Shown here piece after piece: positions 33,002 to 44,419 of a stretch of 64,000 bases of DNA (position 1 is its first letter; every line of letters starts with the position of its first letter). A program made the translations under genes and the position numbers. Below the pieces are notes generated by a model. It saw nothing but the letters and a program-made list of their open reading frames with translations. It did no database searches and was not told the origin of the DNA. This DNA is from Pycnopodia helianthoides (Eukaryota; Echinodermata; Asteroidea; Forcipulatida; Asteriidae): assembly GCA_032158295.1 (NCBI GenBank), contig JASTWB010000024.1, positions 153,501-217,500 of the forward strand, in the 5' to 3' direction.

Positions 33002-34276
33002 CTGGGAGGAAAATATTTTCGAAAAAAAAACAAATTGCGATTTAAAAAAATATAATTAACTTCGTGTTTTTTGTATATGGGTTTCCCCGGCCAATTTTAA
33101 CGAAAATCCATTCAACACCTGGCTCATTTAATTTCATTTAAAAATGAATGCTCCGAAATCAAGCAATGTTTTAATGGTGATTTGACGGTGCATAGTTTGT
33201 GTTTCTCTTTCACTAATTTAGCTCTCACTGGTTCATGAGGCCGGAAGACTCATTTAACTTCGTAAAAGCCAGCAGCTCATCAATTAGCAAACATTTTATC
33301 AGTGTTTGCATTCTATTTTCAATGATGTGCTGTCTGATTCGTACTTGCCTATAAAGGCAGATACTTTGAGGAGATCTCATTACTTTACTAATATAATCAC
33401 AGCCGAACTTACATGCCGAGATGCAGCACGAACATTGAAGGTTAAAGAAACCAACTTCAGGTATAAATAAACCATTTGAAGAAATGTATAACAAAGCAAA
33501 AGAGGAACAATTTCACAATTAGAACGAAACACAGGATATAAGTGAAATGTAACAACACGGAAACGCCTCTTATAACTAAGGTGCCAGTAAAATAGCTCTT
33601 GTCAGCGTACTCGGGGAGCCATAACTTATGTTGAACTTGAACGCAAGCAGGTTGAAATTCATTGCAAATAAACAAAAAAGAAAACGCAAGATAGCAACAA
33701 ATTCATGTACGCTTAGATGAACCTAAATTTGATTTCATCAATTGTGAATAGGTAGTAGAAATTCAACTTAAAGGTGGTCAATGTGTAGTCTTGAATGTCT
33801 ATAAAAGAAATTGAATGACTGAAGCGAATCTGAATGAAAAAAAAAACGAAATCATATGTGCACAAAAACGAAATTAAATGCATTCATAGCTAAAAATAAA
33901 ACCCTAGTTTGAGTGGATTGGGGGAAATGCGTGAATTTGAATGCTTGTTAAGGAAATTGAATGAATTTCTGCTGAAATTGGCCCGGAAAACCTTTATTTG
34001 AAAACCTGCTCGGTCAACACACCGTAAATCTGCTTAGACAAATCAAAAAGGATTGAAAGATTATTATGCACGGTGAATAGCACGCTGATTTATGACGTAG
34101 GCCATGCAATAGACTAGTGTATGGCGCGTGACCCACAATGTGCAATTAATCGACTTTGACATAACTGGCTATTACAAGAGTTACAGCAGTTTGGACTAAT
34201 TTGTGGCATGTTGACCTGTACTAATTGGGTCTTGCCAAGAGCATGCAATGACGTGCTAGGTTTATGAAAGACTCAC
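33002..34276. other. Intron 2 of Ig gene 2
   Basis: No repeat family was recognised apart from the partial duplicate near 33165-33220. AT-rich with degenerate GAATG repeats at 33780-33970. Open frames at 33225-33675 show no domain. Confidence 0.45.
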
Positions 34277-34513
34277 TCGTTTGAGATGCATTGCAGGTAG
34301 CAGGTTGAAACCGGTGTGTAGCATGGATTTCCTCCCATGTGTTTAAACATGAAGACAAGCGGAACCAACTGATGTTCACAGCCGGCTTTGCATGTTCGAC
34401 ACTGCATGTCAAGTTAATATATGTTGTGTTGGATGGTAGACCTACTTCAATTTCGCATGTCGGTTGATCCTCACTACATTCATTAACCTTAGGCCGTCTG
34501 CCCCCACAGTAAG
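34277..34513 (-). CDS. Ig gene 2, exon 2: first half of Ig-like domain
   Basis: 237 bases, phase 1 to phase 1, with a GTGAGT donor. It starts with TYCGGRRPKVNECSED and contains INLTCSVEH...NISWFRL, the B-strand cysteine and C-strand tryptophan. There are six cysteines before the W region and after it (YC, EC, TC, LTC, SSC, ATC). N-glycosylation sites: NTT, NLT, NIS, NAS. The acceptor is a TTGTTGAAG rather than a strong pyrimidine-CAG. A Helitron-like terminus lies only 18 bases upstream of it (34532), so the branch-point region is now transposon sequence. Confidence 0.65.
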
Positions 34514-34531
34514 CTTCAACAACGAATTTAA

Positions 34532-36614
34532 CTAGACTTAAATTTTTGTTGAAACAAAAACATGGTGTTCGGTGAATATGTCCATGGACGCATTGACGGC
34601 TGTTTTAGAGACTAACAAAGCTATTGCCAAAATCAGGTTGCGTGAACCTTGAACAAAGACTAGAGTACAAGCATGTTTGGACTTTGAACCTTGTGGACAA
34701 TAGAGCTAAAAGCCGCTCAAAATGCAACTGGTATAGATCACGCATTGTGTGTTTTCAGCGCAGTTATTTTCCCGCGGTTTGACAGCGGGTCAATAAATAC
34801 CCGTAATAATTGGTCAAAATTTCAAATATTTGTAACAAAAAAAGAAATAACGTCATCATGTTGTTTCTTAACATTTACGTGGTCAATATCACTGTCTATC
34901 AACATGCCAAGTTTCAACTCAGTCAAACTTGCGGTTTTGAAGATACACGGCTTCGAAAAGTAAATCTTTAAGGCAATACCACGTGACACATGATGACGTC
35001 ATCAATCTAAAACTTCAAACATATGTTGTCTGCATAAAGGTTATTATGTATACCAATTTTGAAACAATTATCCTAAACTTCGCCATCTAGTAAAAGTGTA
35101 TTTTTAACTGTCTTTAACCTGCCGCTAGAGGGCGCTCTTAACTTTTATGACGTCACTTGTCTTAACTTTTATGACGTCACTTGTCTTATTTTTTTAAACC
35201 AGACCCTTGTTGACTATAACACCGTTAAAAAAACTTCAAAAATGTGCCAGTTTTAAATTACAAGGCATTTCCGGTTTCGACCGGAAGTAGAGGTCAAGTC
35301 ATGTCACGTAAACAAACAAAAATAAAGACCTATATTACCTCTATGTATTTCTGCAAAAAGCAACCGACGGTCTCCTCATATTGATTTGATATGGATTTTC
35401 AATGATTACAATTATTAATGATTAAAAACATTGTAACTTGACACCTGATGACGTCATCATGACGACACTGCATTGGTTTCATCTACTAATGAACATCTAG
35501 CCATGTGTGTGAAGTTTCAAGTTTATGTAAGCTTGGAAAGTGTGTCTTTGTTACCGGACAATCGCGAGGGAGAAGAAGCCTGGCATTTGATTGTTAGCGA
35601 GGTTTGCATGGACGGCTGTTTTAGAGACTAACAAAGCTATTGCCAAAATCAGGTTGCGTGAACCTTGAACAGAGACTAGAGTACAAGCATGTTCGGAGGT
35701 TGAGCCTTGTGGTCAATAGAGGGAAAGCCGCTCACAATGCAACCGGCTTATATCACGCATTGTGTGTGTTTTCAGTGCTGTTATTTTCCCGCGGTTTAAC
35801 AGCGGGTCAATGCGTACCCGATTTCAACCAGAAGTGAAGGTCAAATAGGTAACATCTCTTTGGCAAAGTTTGAGACCGCTTATGGACCTACAACATGGTA
35901 TAACATTTGTGAGTAGTGAATGTTTAAAAAGTATGAATATTTCTTAAAGTATGAAATTTGAAATTTTTAACTTCCGGTTTGAACAGGAAGTCAAGGTAAA
36001 ATGGTGTACTACTTTTTGTAGTAATTGCTAAATTTTTCAAGACCTCTCCGATGACGTATAGATTGAATTAATAGCTCAAGTACTTCTCGAGTTATGAATT
36101 TGTATAGTATTAAAGTTTGATTTACTGTATTTTGACACATGATGACGTCATCATGACGTCACAACTACCTGATGGAGGTTGTAGTACGGTCCTAACATGG
36201 TGTTAATTTGAAGTTGATCTGATATACAGAAGTTAATGTTTTTACAAGGAAAGTGTTTTTGTAAAGATTTACACAGAGGCAAACTTTGACCTTCCGGTAC
36301 GACCGGAAGTAAAGGTCATGTGAATTTGACGTTAAATGTTGCACATGTCTTGATCTATCATATGTCAAAATATGAATACTGTAGCTATATTATTCAGAAA
36401 CATACATGTATTGGCATGATGTCACTTTTTGACTTAAATGGCTTGTAACTCGACACCTGGTAACGTCATAATTACGTCAGTGCAACGGTTTTGACTACTA
36501 ATAAATGTCTAACTATGTGTAAGTTAGAAGGTTGTGTGAGCGTGGGAAGTGTGCTTTTGTTAGCGGACAATCGCGGGAGATAAGAATAAGAAGAAGAAGA
36601 CGAAGTATTAAAAA
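34532..36614 (-). mobile_element. Helitron-like segment G (minus strand)
   Basis: On the minus strand it ends with CGAACACC, a hairpin TTTTTGTTTCAACAAAAA and CTAG at 34535-34532. The body repeats the CRE-like and ETS-like motifs seen at 8-24 kb. Its 5' side (near 36600) has the shared CTTCTTCTTCTTATTCT signature. It lies in intron 1 of Ig gene 2, next to exon 2. Confidence 0.7.
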
Positions 36615-38073
36615 CTAGACTTAAGTTTTTGTTGTAACAAAAACAAGGTGTTCGGAAGACACGTGACCGAATTAACAAAGCTGGTGAAAAAACAGAGAAA
36701 ATTTGGTTGACATGTCTTTAAAGTAACATTTTTGAAATAAAGCTTGAAAACTGATGACGTCAACGCGACGTCCTTATTTGGCTAGCGTGCGTTGTCAAAG
36801 AGGGTCAACTAATACGTGCGCTTTGATGCCGGTTTCGACCAGATGTAAAGATCAAAATGTTGTCATCTGTTTGCAAAAGATTGAGCAGGATCATATATCT
36901 ACAACCTGAAGCAAAAATTATGCTGAAATGATTTATAGTTTTTGAGATTTAAATTTCTGAAAATGTTCAACTTCCCGTCTGAACTGGAAGTTAAGGTCAA
37001 ATGGGGTCATGATCTGTGTAGCGTTTGTTGAACTTTGAACGATCTATCCGATGATGTGAAGATTGTAAAAATCCAGCATGGGGTTCCGGAGTTATGAATT
37101 TTTTCAAATATTAGACGGACTATCTTTGGGTATGCAATATCGATGAAACAACAGCGACGATGTATTCCAACATGTAGCTGTTCAGAGCAATGCCCACGTA
37201 AACTTAACTAAACGTGTAATGTACATGTGGCTGTACAGGTACAGCGTATGTGTACATGTGTTCTTTCACTATCGTGCGTCGTCAATGAGGGTCAACTTAA
37301 ACGGGCACGTTATCGTCCTTTTTCGACCAGATGTAAAGATCAAAAGATTGGTATCTCTGAGCAAAAGTTTGGGCAGACTAAACGTTCTACAACCTGATAC
37401 AAAAATCATGCTGAAAAGTTAACTGGTATTTAAGATATGAATTTTTGAAGTTTTTAACTTCCGGTTTGAACCGGAAGTCAACGTCAAATAGGGTCAAGTT
37501 TTGTGTAGCGTTTGTTACATTAAAATCAAATACGTGGTTCACGAGTTATGATTTTTTACATATATTAAACTTTGATTTATGTTAATTCAAAACCCGATGA
37601 CGTCATCATAACATTATCAAGTTGGTGTCGTCTTGATATTAAGGTTTCCGATGATGTGTCGATTGTAAGAATCCCTTGTGTAGATCAAAAGTTATGATTT
37701 TTTGAAATAATAAACTTTGAATTTTCATAACTCAAGAACGGATGACGTCATCATGACGTAACTTCAACGGTTTCTTTTCCTAATGAATATCTAACTATGT
37801 GTGAAGTTTCAAGGTCATACGAGTTTTGGAAAGGTTTTTTTGTTAGCGGACAAGGGACGGACAGAAGAACAAGAAGAAGAAGAAGAAATATGAAGAAAAA
37901 GAAGGAAAAAAAACGAACAAAAATAAGAGGTGTTCCGGGCTGTTGGCCCGAACACCTAGAAAAAAAAAAAAAAAAAACACACAAGAGGTGTTCCGAGCTA
38001 TGCTCCGAAAACCTAAAGAAAAAAAAAACCGGAACAAAAACAAGAGGTGTTCCGGGCGGAGTGCCCGAGCACC
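36615..38073 (-). mobile_element. Helitron-like segment H (minus strand)
   Basis: Abuts segment G head to tail. Terminal hairpin TTTTTGTTACAACAAAAA and CTAG at 36618-36615. It starts on the minus strand with three palindromic hairpin units at 37925-38073, separated by poly(T). Confidence 0.7.
37925..38073. repeat. Three palindromic hairpin units
   Basis: Units near 37927, 37985 and 38044 (AGGTGTTCCGGGC/GCCCGAACACCT, AGGTGTTCCGAGC/GCTCCGAAAACCT, AGGTGTTCCGGGC/GCCCGAGCACC) with different loops. The open frames are artefacts. Confidence 0.85.
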
Positions 38074-38437
38074 AAATCAAAAATTCATTCAATGAAATTC
38101 AGTCCCATATTCATTAAATGAGGAATAGTGGCATTTTGACATGACTATAGATAGCCCCGTTGTCTACCATAAAATTCAAGTCAATTTCAAGCTCTAGAAA
38201 TCTATTTGAATAAGTTGCATACCTAGTAGGGGTGAAAAGATATGAGATGATCACAATGCACCACGGTTCGTTTCATATTGAATTAGGAAAGTTCAGAAAT
38301 CTTACTCGGTGAATATTTCTTAACACAGGCAAAAAACAAGCACAACAATTTCCTGTGTCTACATGTACGTGTTTAAAAAATGTGTGTGTAACAAACACAC
38401 TACCGGCGTCGTGATGAAAAAAATGCTATCATATTGC

Positions 38438-38663
38438 TGGGCGGCCAATGGGGCAAAAAAACAACTCCAAAAATAAAGGAGATTGCCAGAAATAAAATCA
38501 ATCCCCAGAAATATATCAATCCCACAAATACATTAATCCCCAGAAATACATCAATCCTCAGACGTATATCAATCCCCAGAAATATATCAATCCCAGAAAT
38601 ATTTCAATCCCCAGAAATAATAATTCCCAGAAAATATATCAATCCCAGAAAACATATCAAGCG
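38438..38663 (+). repeat. Minisatellite with GGGCGGCCAATGGGG end
   Basis: After GGGCGGCCAATGGGGC and an AAATAAAGGAGATTGCCAGA leader come about nine copies of an 18-20 base unit, AGAAATATATCAATCCC(C). The reverse complement of leader and array lies at 43990-44215. Together they look like the inverted ends of one DNA element. Confidence 0.8.
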
Positions 38664-38901
38664 GCCCAGGATTAAGACGATTCAGCGACTTGCGGCGTGA
38701 CATGCGACTGAATGTAGATTTATCAATAAGGTTGAGGGGACATCCAGAGTCGATAATGACGGTCACCTTTATACCTTCAATAGAAATGGTTGCATGAGGC
38801 TTTCGTGAGGTTGGATTAACTGCGAAAACGTATTCATCATCGGATGATGAAGAATTGTCCTCATCCACACAGGTTTTTGTTGGCTTTGTGAGGATCGACA
38901 A
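38664..38901 (-). pseudogene. Gypsy retropepsin fragment
   Basis: Contains VTVIIDSGCPLNLI, the aspartic protease active-site pattern (D-S-G). The enzyme cuts the Gag-Pol polyprotein. The C-terminal end of the open frame after about 38664 is translated minisatellite, so the flap and the second half are missing. Confidence 0.75.
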
Positions 38902-39033
38902 ACCGAAAAAAGTGGTTGAGCTTACCGCAATAGTTGCACTCCTTCCCTTTGGCTGGGCAGTCTATCATGTGGGTACTGTCCTCCACAGTTGTAGCATTGT
39001 TTTGGTTTGTCATTCCATGACTTGTATGTGTTT

Positions 39034-39569
39034 TCACGACTGGTAGGCTTGCCCTGACAATTCAAGGGATCGAGCAAGCTCTAGCAGTTGTGATAGAGTG
39101 TACAGTTTCTCAAGCGCTCGACAGCGAAGTTTTTTTGAAGAGCATCCTGTAATGATCTGTGTGAGCAGTTCGCGATTGAGATCAGAGAAGTCACATTTTT
39201 CTGCAGCTTTTCGAAGACGAGTGCAAAACTGATCGACACTTTCCTCAGGATTCTGAGTCAAACGCCTGAAGAGGATGGTCTCATATATGGGGTTCTGTTT
39301 TGGAACGAAATTAGTTGTCAAAGCTTCTTTTGCCTTCTCATAATTATTCTCATCGCCTGTGTCAGAAAGTGTATCGAAGACAGTCTGAAGTTGCTCACCT
39401 CCATAATGCAGAAGCAATGCTCGCTTTCTTTTAGCTCCAGTGATGTTAAATCCGACCATTGCTCCTTCAAAACGTTTCAGCCATTTTTTCCCCATTTGAC
39501 ACTGAGAGCGGTGGGCTCATTGTAGGGGTCGAACGGAGCCAGGGTTGGCATGTTACTGTTGGATGCCAT
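39034..39569 (-). pseudogene. Gypsy Gag, copy 1
   Basis: Capsid-type Gag: from ATG 39569, with WLKRFEGAMVGFNITG, ALLLHYGGEQ and FRRLTQNPEESVDQFCTRLR, the retrotransposon gag pattern. A frameshift near 39490 in a run of T/C separates the N-terminus. Downstream of this frame the zinc-knuckle region is also shifted. Confidence 0.8.
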
Positions 39570-39743
39570 GGTTAGCGTATACAGTTTACACACACGTGTG
39601 TGTAGCGCGGTGAATAACTGTTCAGGAGTTTGAAGAAAAGACGTCCGGAAATCTCACTTTTGTTTGTCAGGATCGCCTTGAAACTGGATCACTTGAGTGT
39701 ATAGGTCATACTTTGTGTCTGAACAGATCCCATCCTGGTCGCC

Positions 39744-39905
39744 TGTTTATTATTTCGGGATAAGAGGTAAAGAAATATGGAGGTTCTTATGCGAGTTGTA
39801 AACGTTGCAACGTGAATACAAGAAGATGCTTGTTCTTTTATTGACCTCTGAACTTCAACCTTTGCATGGTAAATTGTAAACAGAGGGCGCTATACAGATG
39901 CTACA
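39744..39905 (-). repeat. Gypsy LTR shared by two copies
   Basis: 162 bases, starting TGTAGCATCTG on the minus strand. It is the 3' LTR of copy 2 and sits where the 5' LTR of copy 1 should be, followed by a primer-binding-like GGCGACCAGGATGGGATC. Matches 43276-43449 except for a 13-base indel and scattered changes. Confidence 0.8.
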
Positions 39906-40427
39906 TCTCTCCCTTTTCCAGATTAAAATATACTAATGATCTTTTGAAAACAAAATACTGAAACCAAACAATTGGGAAATTAGATGTAGACAAAACTTTC
40001 TTTCGTTTGTTAAAAAAAGATCAATACAATAATATGAGTGCATAGAAACTGTTGAATAGGTTTAGGGTTGCTATATTTAGTTTTTCTTGTTGAAGGTTAC
40101 GATTTAAAGGCTTAACAGAGATGGATATTAAAGTTCCATAGCAGAGTCATATAAAAGTTCAAAGTCATGTTGGTTCTTTGTTAACAGTTACTGATGGGGA
40201 GTTACACAAAGTCTTTGAATCTTGTTGGGGCATGTTTTTTTGCGGAAGGGTCTGTTTGAGTTCACTGGTGGGGTTTGTTCGATTGGCGGAGTAGGTTCCT
40301 CCTTTCCAAGGAATTTCTTGCAATGGGAGACGTTGCGAGTGACAGCATGGTGGTCATGTTAAGCAGTGATCATAGAGCCCTTTTTATGAGTGACCGTATA
40401 CGGGTGAGGATGGTAAGGAGGGGCTGT

Positions 40428-41873
40428 TTAGCGGAGTGTGTCGAAGTTTTTGACTAGAACAGTGTCACCAACAGTAATAATCGATGGTGTTGTGTGACGA
40501 CCTTTGTCGGCATGTTGTTTCATTTTTTGCTTTGCAAACTTATCACGTTGGCGGAAGTCGGGGTGTCGGTCGTTAGTAGAGTTGTGCATCTGCGGAATCA
40601 GTGTGTTTATGTTGCGACCAAAGCGTGCAGCCGCTGGAGCAGTGCCTGTGCTGCAGTGTTGGGTGGAGCGATATGCTCGGAGAAATGTCCCAAGTTCTTG
40701 TTTCCATGGCTTACCTTCAGCTTCAGCACAGTGTACAGCTTTTTTTTTTTTTTTTTGAGTTTTCATGAAATTTTCTGCCTGCCCATTTGCTTCAGGCCAG
40801 TGTGGAGTTATTTTTTGGTGGCGAAAACCGAGGTATTCGGAGAAAGATTTGAATTCTGCACTGCTGAATGGGGGTCCATTATCAGTTTTCACGACTTCTG
40901 GAATGCCATGTGATGCACACATTTTGTCTAGGATGGGAATCGTGGCGCGAGCTGATGTTGAGCGCAAGATTTCAACACATGGGAACCTGGAATAATCATC
41001 TATGCACACAAGAAGGTAGTCTCCAGATACAAATGGTCCACAGAAATCAACACTGACATTTTGCCAAGGATATGCGGAAAGATCCGTCATTGACAAAGGT
41101 TCGCGTTTGTGCTCTTTAGTGGAAGATTGGCATGCGAGACAGTGCTTGACAAGTTCTTCTGCTTTCTGATCAATATTCGGGAACCACACCTTCTCACGGA
41201 GTAGCGACTTTGTTTTTGATATTCCCTGATGACCAGAGTGGGCAAGATTGAGAACACGCTGTTGTAGAGTGGTGGGGATGAAAATGCGTTGCTCGCGCAG
41301 GATTATTCCGCTGTCTGTCACTGTGATGTTTTCTCGAACTGCCCATATAGCGGGGTAGTTTCCTTTGAGTTTGAACCATTGTCCGTCACAATATGCTTGG
41401 ATGGTGGATTGGAGCGATAGATCTTTGGCAGTTTCTTGACGGATTTTATCGAGTGTAATAGCTTTGGGAGTCGAATGGTGAGCAATGAAGTTAACAAACT
41501 CCTCAGCTTCCACAGAGAGGTCATTAATTTCGGTGTTCGTGATAGGGTGTCTGGACATGTAATCTGCTGGGTTGTTCTTTCCAGCACAGTGAACAACAGA
41601 CATGTCATATGATTGCAGTTTTAGTAGCCAGTTTTGTATGCGTGGAGATGGATTGGCCTGTGGCTTGTTAAAAATGGGAACGAGTGGTTTGTGGTCAGTG
41701 ACAACTGTGAATGCTTGGCCAAAGACATACAAGTGGAAACGTTGAATCCCCCAAGCGATACCTAATGCTTCTCTCTCAATTTGGCTGTAGCGACTGGCGT
41801 AGCTGACCACTTTGCTCTGTCCGAGTTTATCTGGTTGTGTTAAGCATTCCGCCAAGACCAACGGGACTAGCAT
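40428..41873 (-). CDS. Gypsy RNase H and integrase
   Basis: A 481-residue open frame. RNase H: YSQIEREALGIAWG and VVTDHKPL. Integrase: zinc-binding H-H-C-C (HSGHQG ... CLACQ), catalytic core VDFCGPF, TDNGPPF and the Glu in GQAENFMK, i.e. the DDE triad. A lysine run (KTQKKKKKAVH, from a poly(A) tract of the coding strand near 40745) may be an expansion. After integration by this enzyme the element would be flanked by short duplications. It is 3' of a truncated reverse transcriptase, so the polyprotein is incomplete. Confidence 0.88.
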   Translation of the reverse strand: MLVPLVLAECLTQPDKLGQSKVVSYASRYSQIEREALGIAWGIQRFHLYVFGQAFTVVTDHKPLVPIFNKPQANPSPRIQNWLLKLQSYDMSVVHCAGKNNPADYMSRHPITNTEINDLSVEAEEFVNFIAHHSTPKAITLDKIRQETAKDLSLQSTIQAYCDGQWFKLKGNYPAIWAVRENITVTDSGIILREQRIFIPTTLQQRVLNLAHSGHQGISKTKSLLREKVWFPNIDQKAEELVKHCLACQSSTKEHKREPLSMTDLSAYPWQNVSVDFCGPFVSGDYLLVCIDDYSRFPCVEILRSTSARATIPILDKMCASHGIPEVVKTDNGPPFSSAEFKSFSEYLGFRHQKITPHWPEANGQAENFMKTQKKKKKAVHCAEAEGKPWKQELGTFLRAYRSTQHCSTGTAPAAARFGRNINTLIPQMHNSTNDRHPDFRQRDKFAKQKMKQHADKGRHTTPSIITVGDTVLVKNFDTLR

Positions 41874-42266
41874 CTACCCAAATTTCGGTATCTTTAGTTG
41901 GGTCAAAGTAAGCACCAACTGTTTCCTGCGAAAGTGACTCTTTGAGTAGTTGATGAGCTCATCCATTGTTGGTGTTGGGTGGCGTTCGCGCTTAATTGCC
42001 TTGTTTGCAGCTCTCATATCTACACACAAGCGTATGTTGTCAGGGTTGTGTGGTTTTGGGACCGCGATTATAGGGGATACCCATGGAGTGGGACCAACAG
42101 CATCCTCGATGATATCTTGATCTTCAAGTTCTTTTAGTTGTTTTTCAATTTGTTTTCGCAGGTGGAAAGGTGCTTTGCGATGTCTCTGAGCGACAGGGGG
42201 TATAGATTCATTGATGTGGAGTTGTACCTGGACTCCTTCGAGTTTGCCAATGCGTGAAGCAAACAA
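41874..42266 (-). pseudogene. Gypsy reverse transcriptase, N-terminal part
   Basis: Contains RKAPFHLRKQIEKQLKELE, TPWVSPIIAVPKP and IRLCVDMRAANKAI, fingers-domain motifs of gypsy reverse transcriptase. The palm with the YxDD catalytic motif is absent. The frame then joins RNase H sequence, so an internal deletion is inferred. Confidence 0.8.
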
Positions 42267-42390
42267 GTTTGGGTATGAAGTGGCAAAGTCATTATTGTTA
42301 TGATCAGTGATGTTGTTAACTGGATCATTGATGGTGATAAGCCCTAAATCTTGAGCTGTTTGGAGTCCAAGGAGACATCCAGCTTCGTTG

Positions 42391-42582
42391 TCAACTCACG
42401 ATACGAGGCTTGTATGGATTTTGTTGGCTTTGTGAGGATCGACAAACCAAAGAAAAGTGGTTGAGCTTACCGCAATAGTTGCACTCCTTCCCTTTGGCTG
42501 GGCAGTCTATCATGTGGGTACTGTCCTCCACAGTTGTAGCATTGTTTTGGTTTGTCATTCCATGACTTGTATGTGTTTTCAC
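42391..42582 (-). pseudogene. Gypsy zinc-knuckle segment
   Basis: Part of the Gag C-terminus. It holds CPAKGKECNYCGKLNHFSLVC, a nucleocapsid CCHC knuckle (C-x2-C-x4-H-x4-C). Just upstream in another frame a CYNCGG also occurs, so there is a frameshift. Confidence 0.7.
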
Positions 42583-42625
42583 GACTGGTAGGCTTGCCCT
42601 GACAATTCAAGGGATCGAGCAAGCT

Positions 42626-43114
42626 CTAGCAGTTGTGATAGAGTGTACAGTTTCTCAAGCGCTCAACGGCGAAGTTTTTTTTTGAAGAGCATCCTGTAAT
42701 GATCTGTGTGAGCAGTTCGCGATTGAGATCAGAGAAGTCACATTTTTCTGCAGCTTTTCGAAGACGAGTGCAAAACTGATCGACACTTTCCTCAGGATTC
42801 TGAGTCAAACGCCTGAAGAGGATGGTCTCATATATGGGGTTCTGTTTTGGAACGAAATTAGTTGTCAAAGCTTCTTTTGCCTTCTCATAATTATTCTCAT
42901 CGCCTGTGTCAGAAAGTGTATCGAAGACAGTCTGAAGTTGCTCACCTCCATAATGCAGAAGCAATGCTCGCTTTCTTTTAGCTCCAGTGATGTTAAATCC
43001 GACCATTGCTCCTTCAAAACGTTTCAGCCATTTTTCCCATTTGACACTGAGAGCGGTGGGCTCATTGTAGGGGTCGAACGGAGCCAGGGTTGGCATGTTA
43101 CTGTTGGATGCCAT
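42626..43114 (-). pseudogene. Gypsy Gag, copy 2
   Basis: Starts at ATG 43114 (MASNSNMPTLAPFDPYNEPT) and matches copy 1 nearly residue for residue. A frameshift in the T run near 42675 changes the last residues. The N-terminus is intact here, unlike in copy 1. Confidence 0.85.
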
Positions 43115-43275
43115 GGTTACACACACGTGTGTGTAGCGCGGTGAATAACTGTTCAGGAGTGTGAAGAAAAGACGTCCGGAAATCTCACTTTTGTTTGTCA
43201 GGATCGCCTTGAAACTGGATCACATGAGTGTATAGGTCATACTTTGTGTCTGAACAGATCCCATCCTCGTCGCCA

Positions 43276-43449
43276 GTTTAGTATTTCGGGATAAGAGGCA
43301 AAGAAATGTGGAGGTTCTTATGCGAGTTGTAAACGTTGCAACGTGAATACAAGAAGAGGCTTGTTCTTTTATTGACCTTTGAACTTCAACCTTTGACATC
43401 AAATCTTGCATGTTAAATTGTAAACAGAGGGCGCTATACAGATGCTACA
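43276..43449 (-). repeat. Gypsy 5' LTR (copy 2)
   Basis: 174 bases, starts TGTAGCATCTG and ends next to TGGCGACGAGGATGGG, a primer-binding-site-like sequence on the minus strand. Confidence 0.8.
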
Positions 43450-43989
43450 CGTCATTTTTGTGGAGCATCAAATCAATCAAGCGCCAGCCAGAGTTTGAAA
43501 ATCACCTCCAACTAACTAAATAAACTGCTACTTAACCTTCCCCTTTTTGCTCTAGAATTTGAATGAAGCAATATAAAAAGTAAAACAAATCACAGCAAAA
43601 AGAAGGTACCAATTAATTGCGCGACTGTGTGGCTTTGGACTCCTCCTCCATTGCATACCAGGACAAAGGTAATGCATAGCTGTGGTTTGAACACTGGTAA
43701 TTGTGACAGTAATGGTATTTAGTCAATGTCGCAAGATACAAACAACTTTAATACAAGGGATTAGCAACTCTGTTATTATTTTCTAAAGCTGACTCTCAGT
43801 GTATGGATGTATCACAGCATAGTGATAGTCTGTGTACGCACTTGCCTTCAGTTGCGATGACGAAACACCCACTATTTTTTTGTAAAGGGGGGTGGAAAAG
43901 ACCTTTTTTTTTATAATCAAACAAAACAATTATTGAAAGTCCACAAAAATACGAGTAAAAAGGGACCCGGGATATGGCCATGTTCTTGT
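43450..43989. other. No gene seen
   Basis: Spacer between the gypsy LTR and the inverted minisatellite. No recognisable coding or repeat content. Confidence 0.45.
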
Positions 43990-44215
43990 GTCCATTGCTT
44001 GTGCACAGTCCGAGAATTGATTAATTTCTCGGGATTGATATAATTGTTACTAGGGACTGATATATTTTTGGGATTGATGTATTTCTGGGGATTGCTATAT
44101 TTCTGGGATTGATCTAATTCTGGGATTTGTAGGGATTGATATAATTCTTGGGATTGATATATTTCTGGCAATCTCTTTATTTTTGTATTTGTCTTTTTGT
44201 CCCCAATGGCCGCCC
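43990..44215 (-). repeat. Inverted partner minisatellite
   Basis: Reverse-complement copy of 38438-38663: degenerate units GGGATTGATATATTTCTG, the CAATCTCTTTATTTTTG leader, and an outer CCCAATGGCCGCCC. Fewer and more diverged units than the left partner. Confidence 0.78.
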
Positions 44216-44419
44216 AACTGCTTCAAGTGCTTTCAAATGTTGCAAAGATCTTGTATGTATCAACTATGGTTCTTAAAATAAGATTTTTTTTTAAATATGA
44301 TAAACGTTGTTTACTAGGACGTCATCTACAAACAACGGTACATTGAACGTTTCAAGTCTGTATGACGACCGTACAACAAACTATCAAGTCGGTGTAGTAG
44401 GTGAAAGCATCATACTCAC

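Larger units (their letters stand above)
38664..39743 (-). mobile_element. Ty3/gypsy copy 1: truncated gag-protease
   Basis: The internal region downstream of the LTR at 39744. It holds gag, a zinc-knuckle region and protease, then stops abruptly against the minisatellite at about 38664. It is nearly identical to the corresponding part of copy 2. Confidence 0.85.
39744..43449 (-). mobile_element. Ty3/gypsy copy 2, LTR to LTR
   Basis: 5' LTR 43276-43449, primer-binding site next to it, gag, zinc knuckle, partial reverse transcriptase, RNase H and integrase, then 3' LTR 39744-39905. It is short (3.7 kb) because the protease and much of the reverse transcriptase are deleted. Integrase after RNase H marks Ty3/gypsy rather than copia. 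Non-autonomous. Confidence 0.88.

Noticed and set aside
37751..38117. Overlapping open frames on both strands
   Set aside because: They come from hairpin units, poly(A)/poly(T) and AAG repeats at the 5' side of a Helitron-like segment.
40494..40995. Plus-strand frames opposite the gypsy integrase
   Set aside because: They are shadows of the minus-strand integrase, which has all the catalytic motifs.
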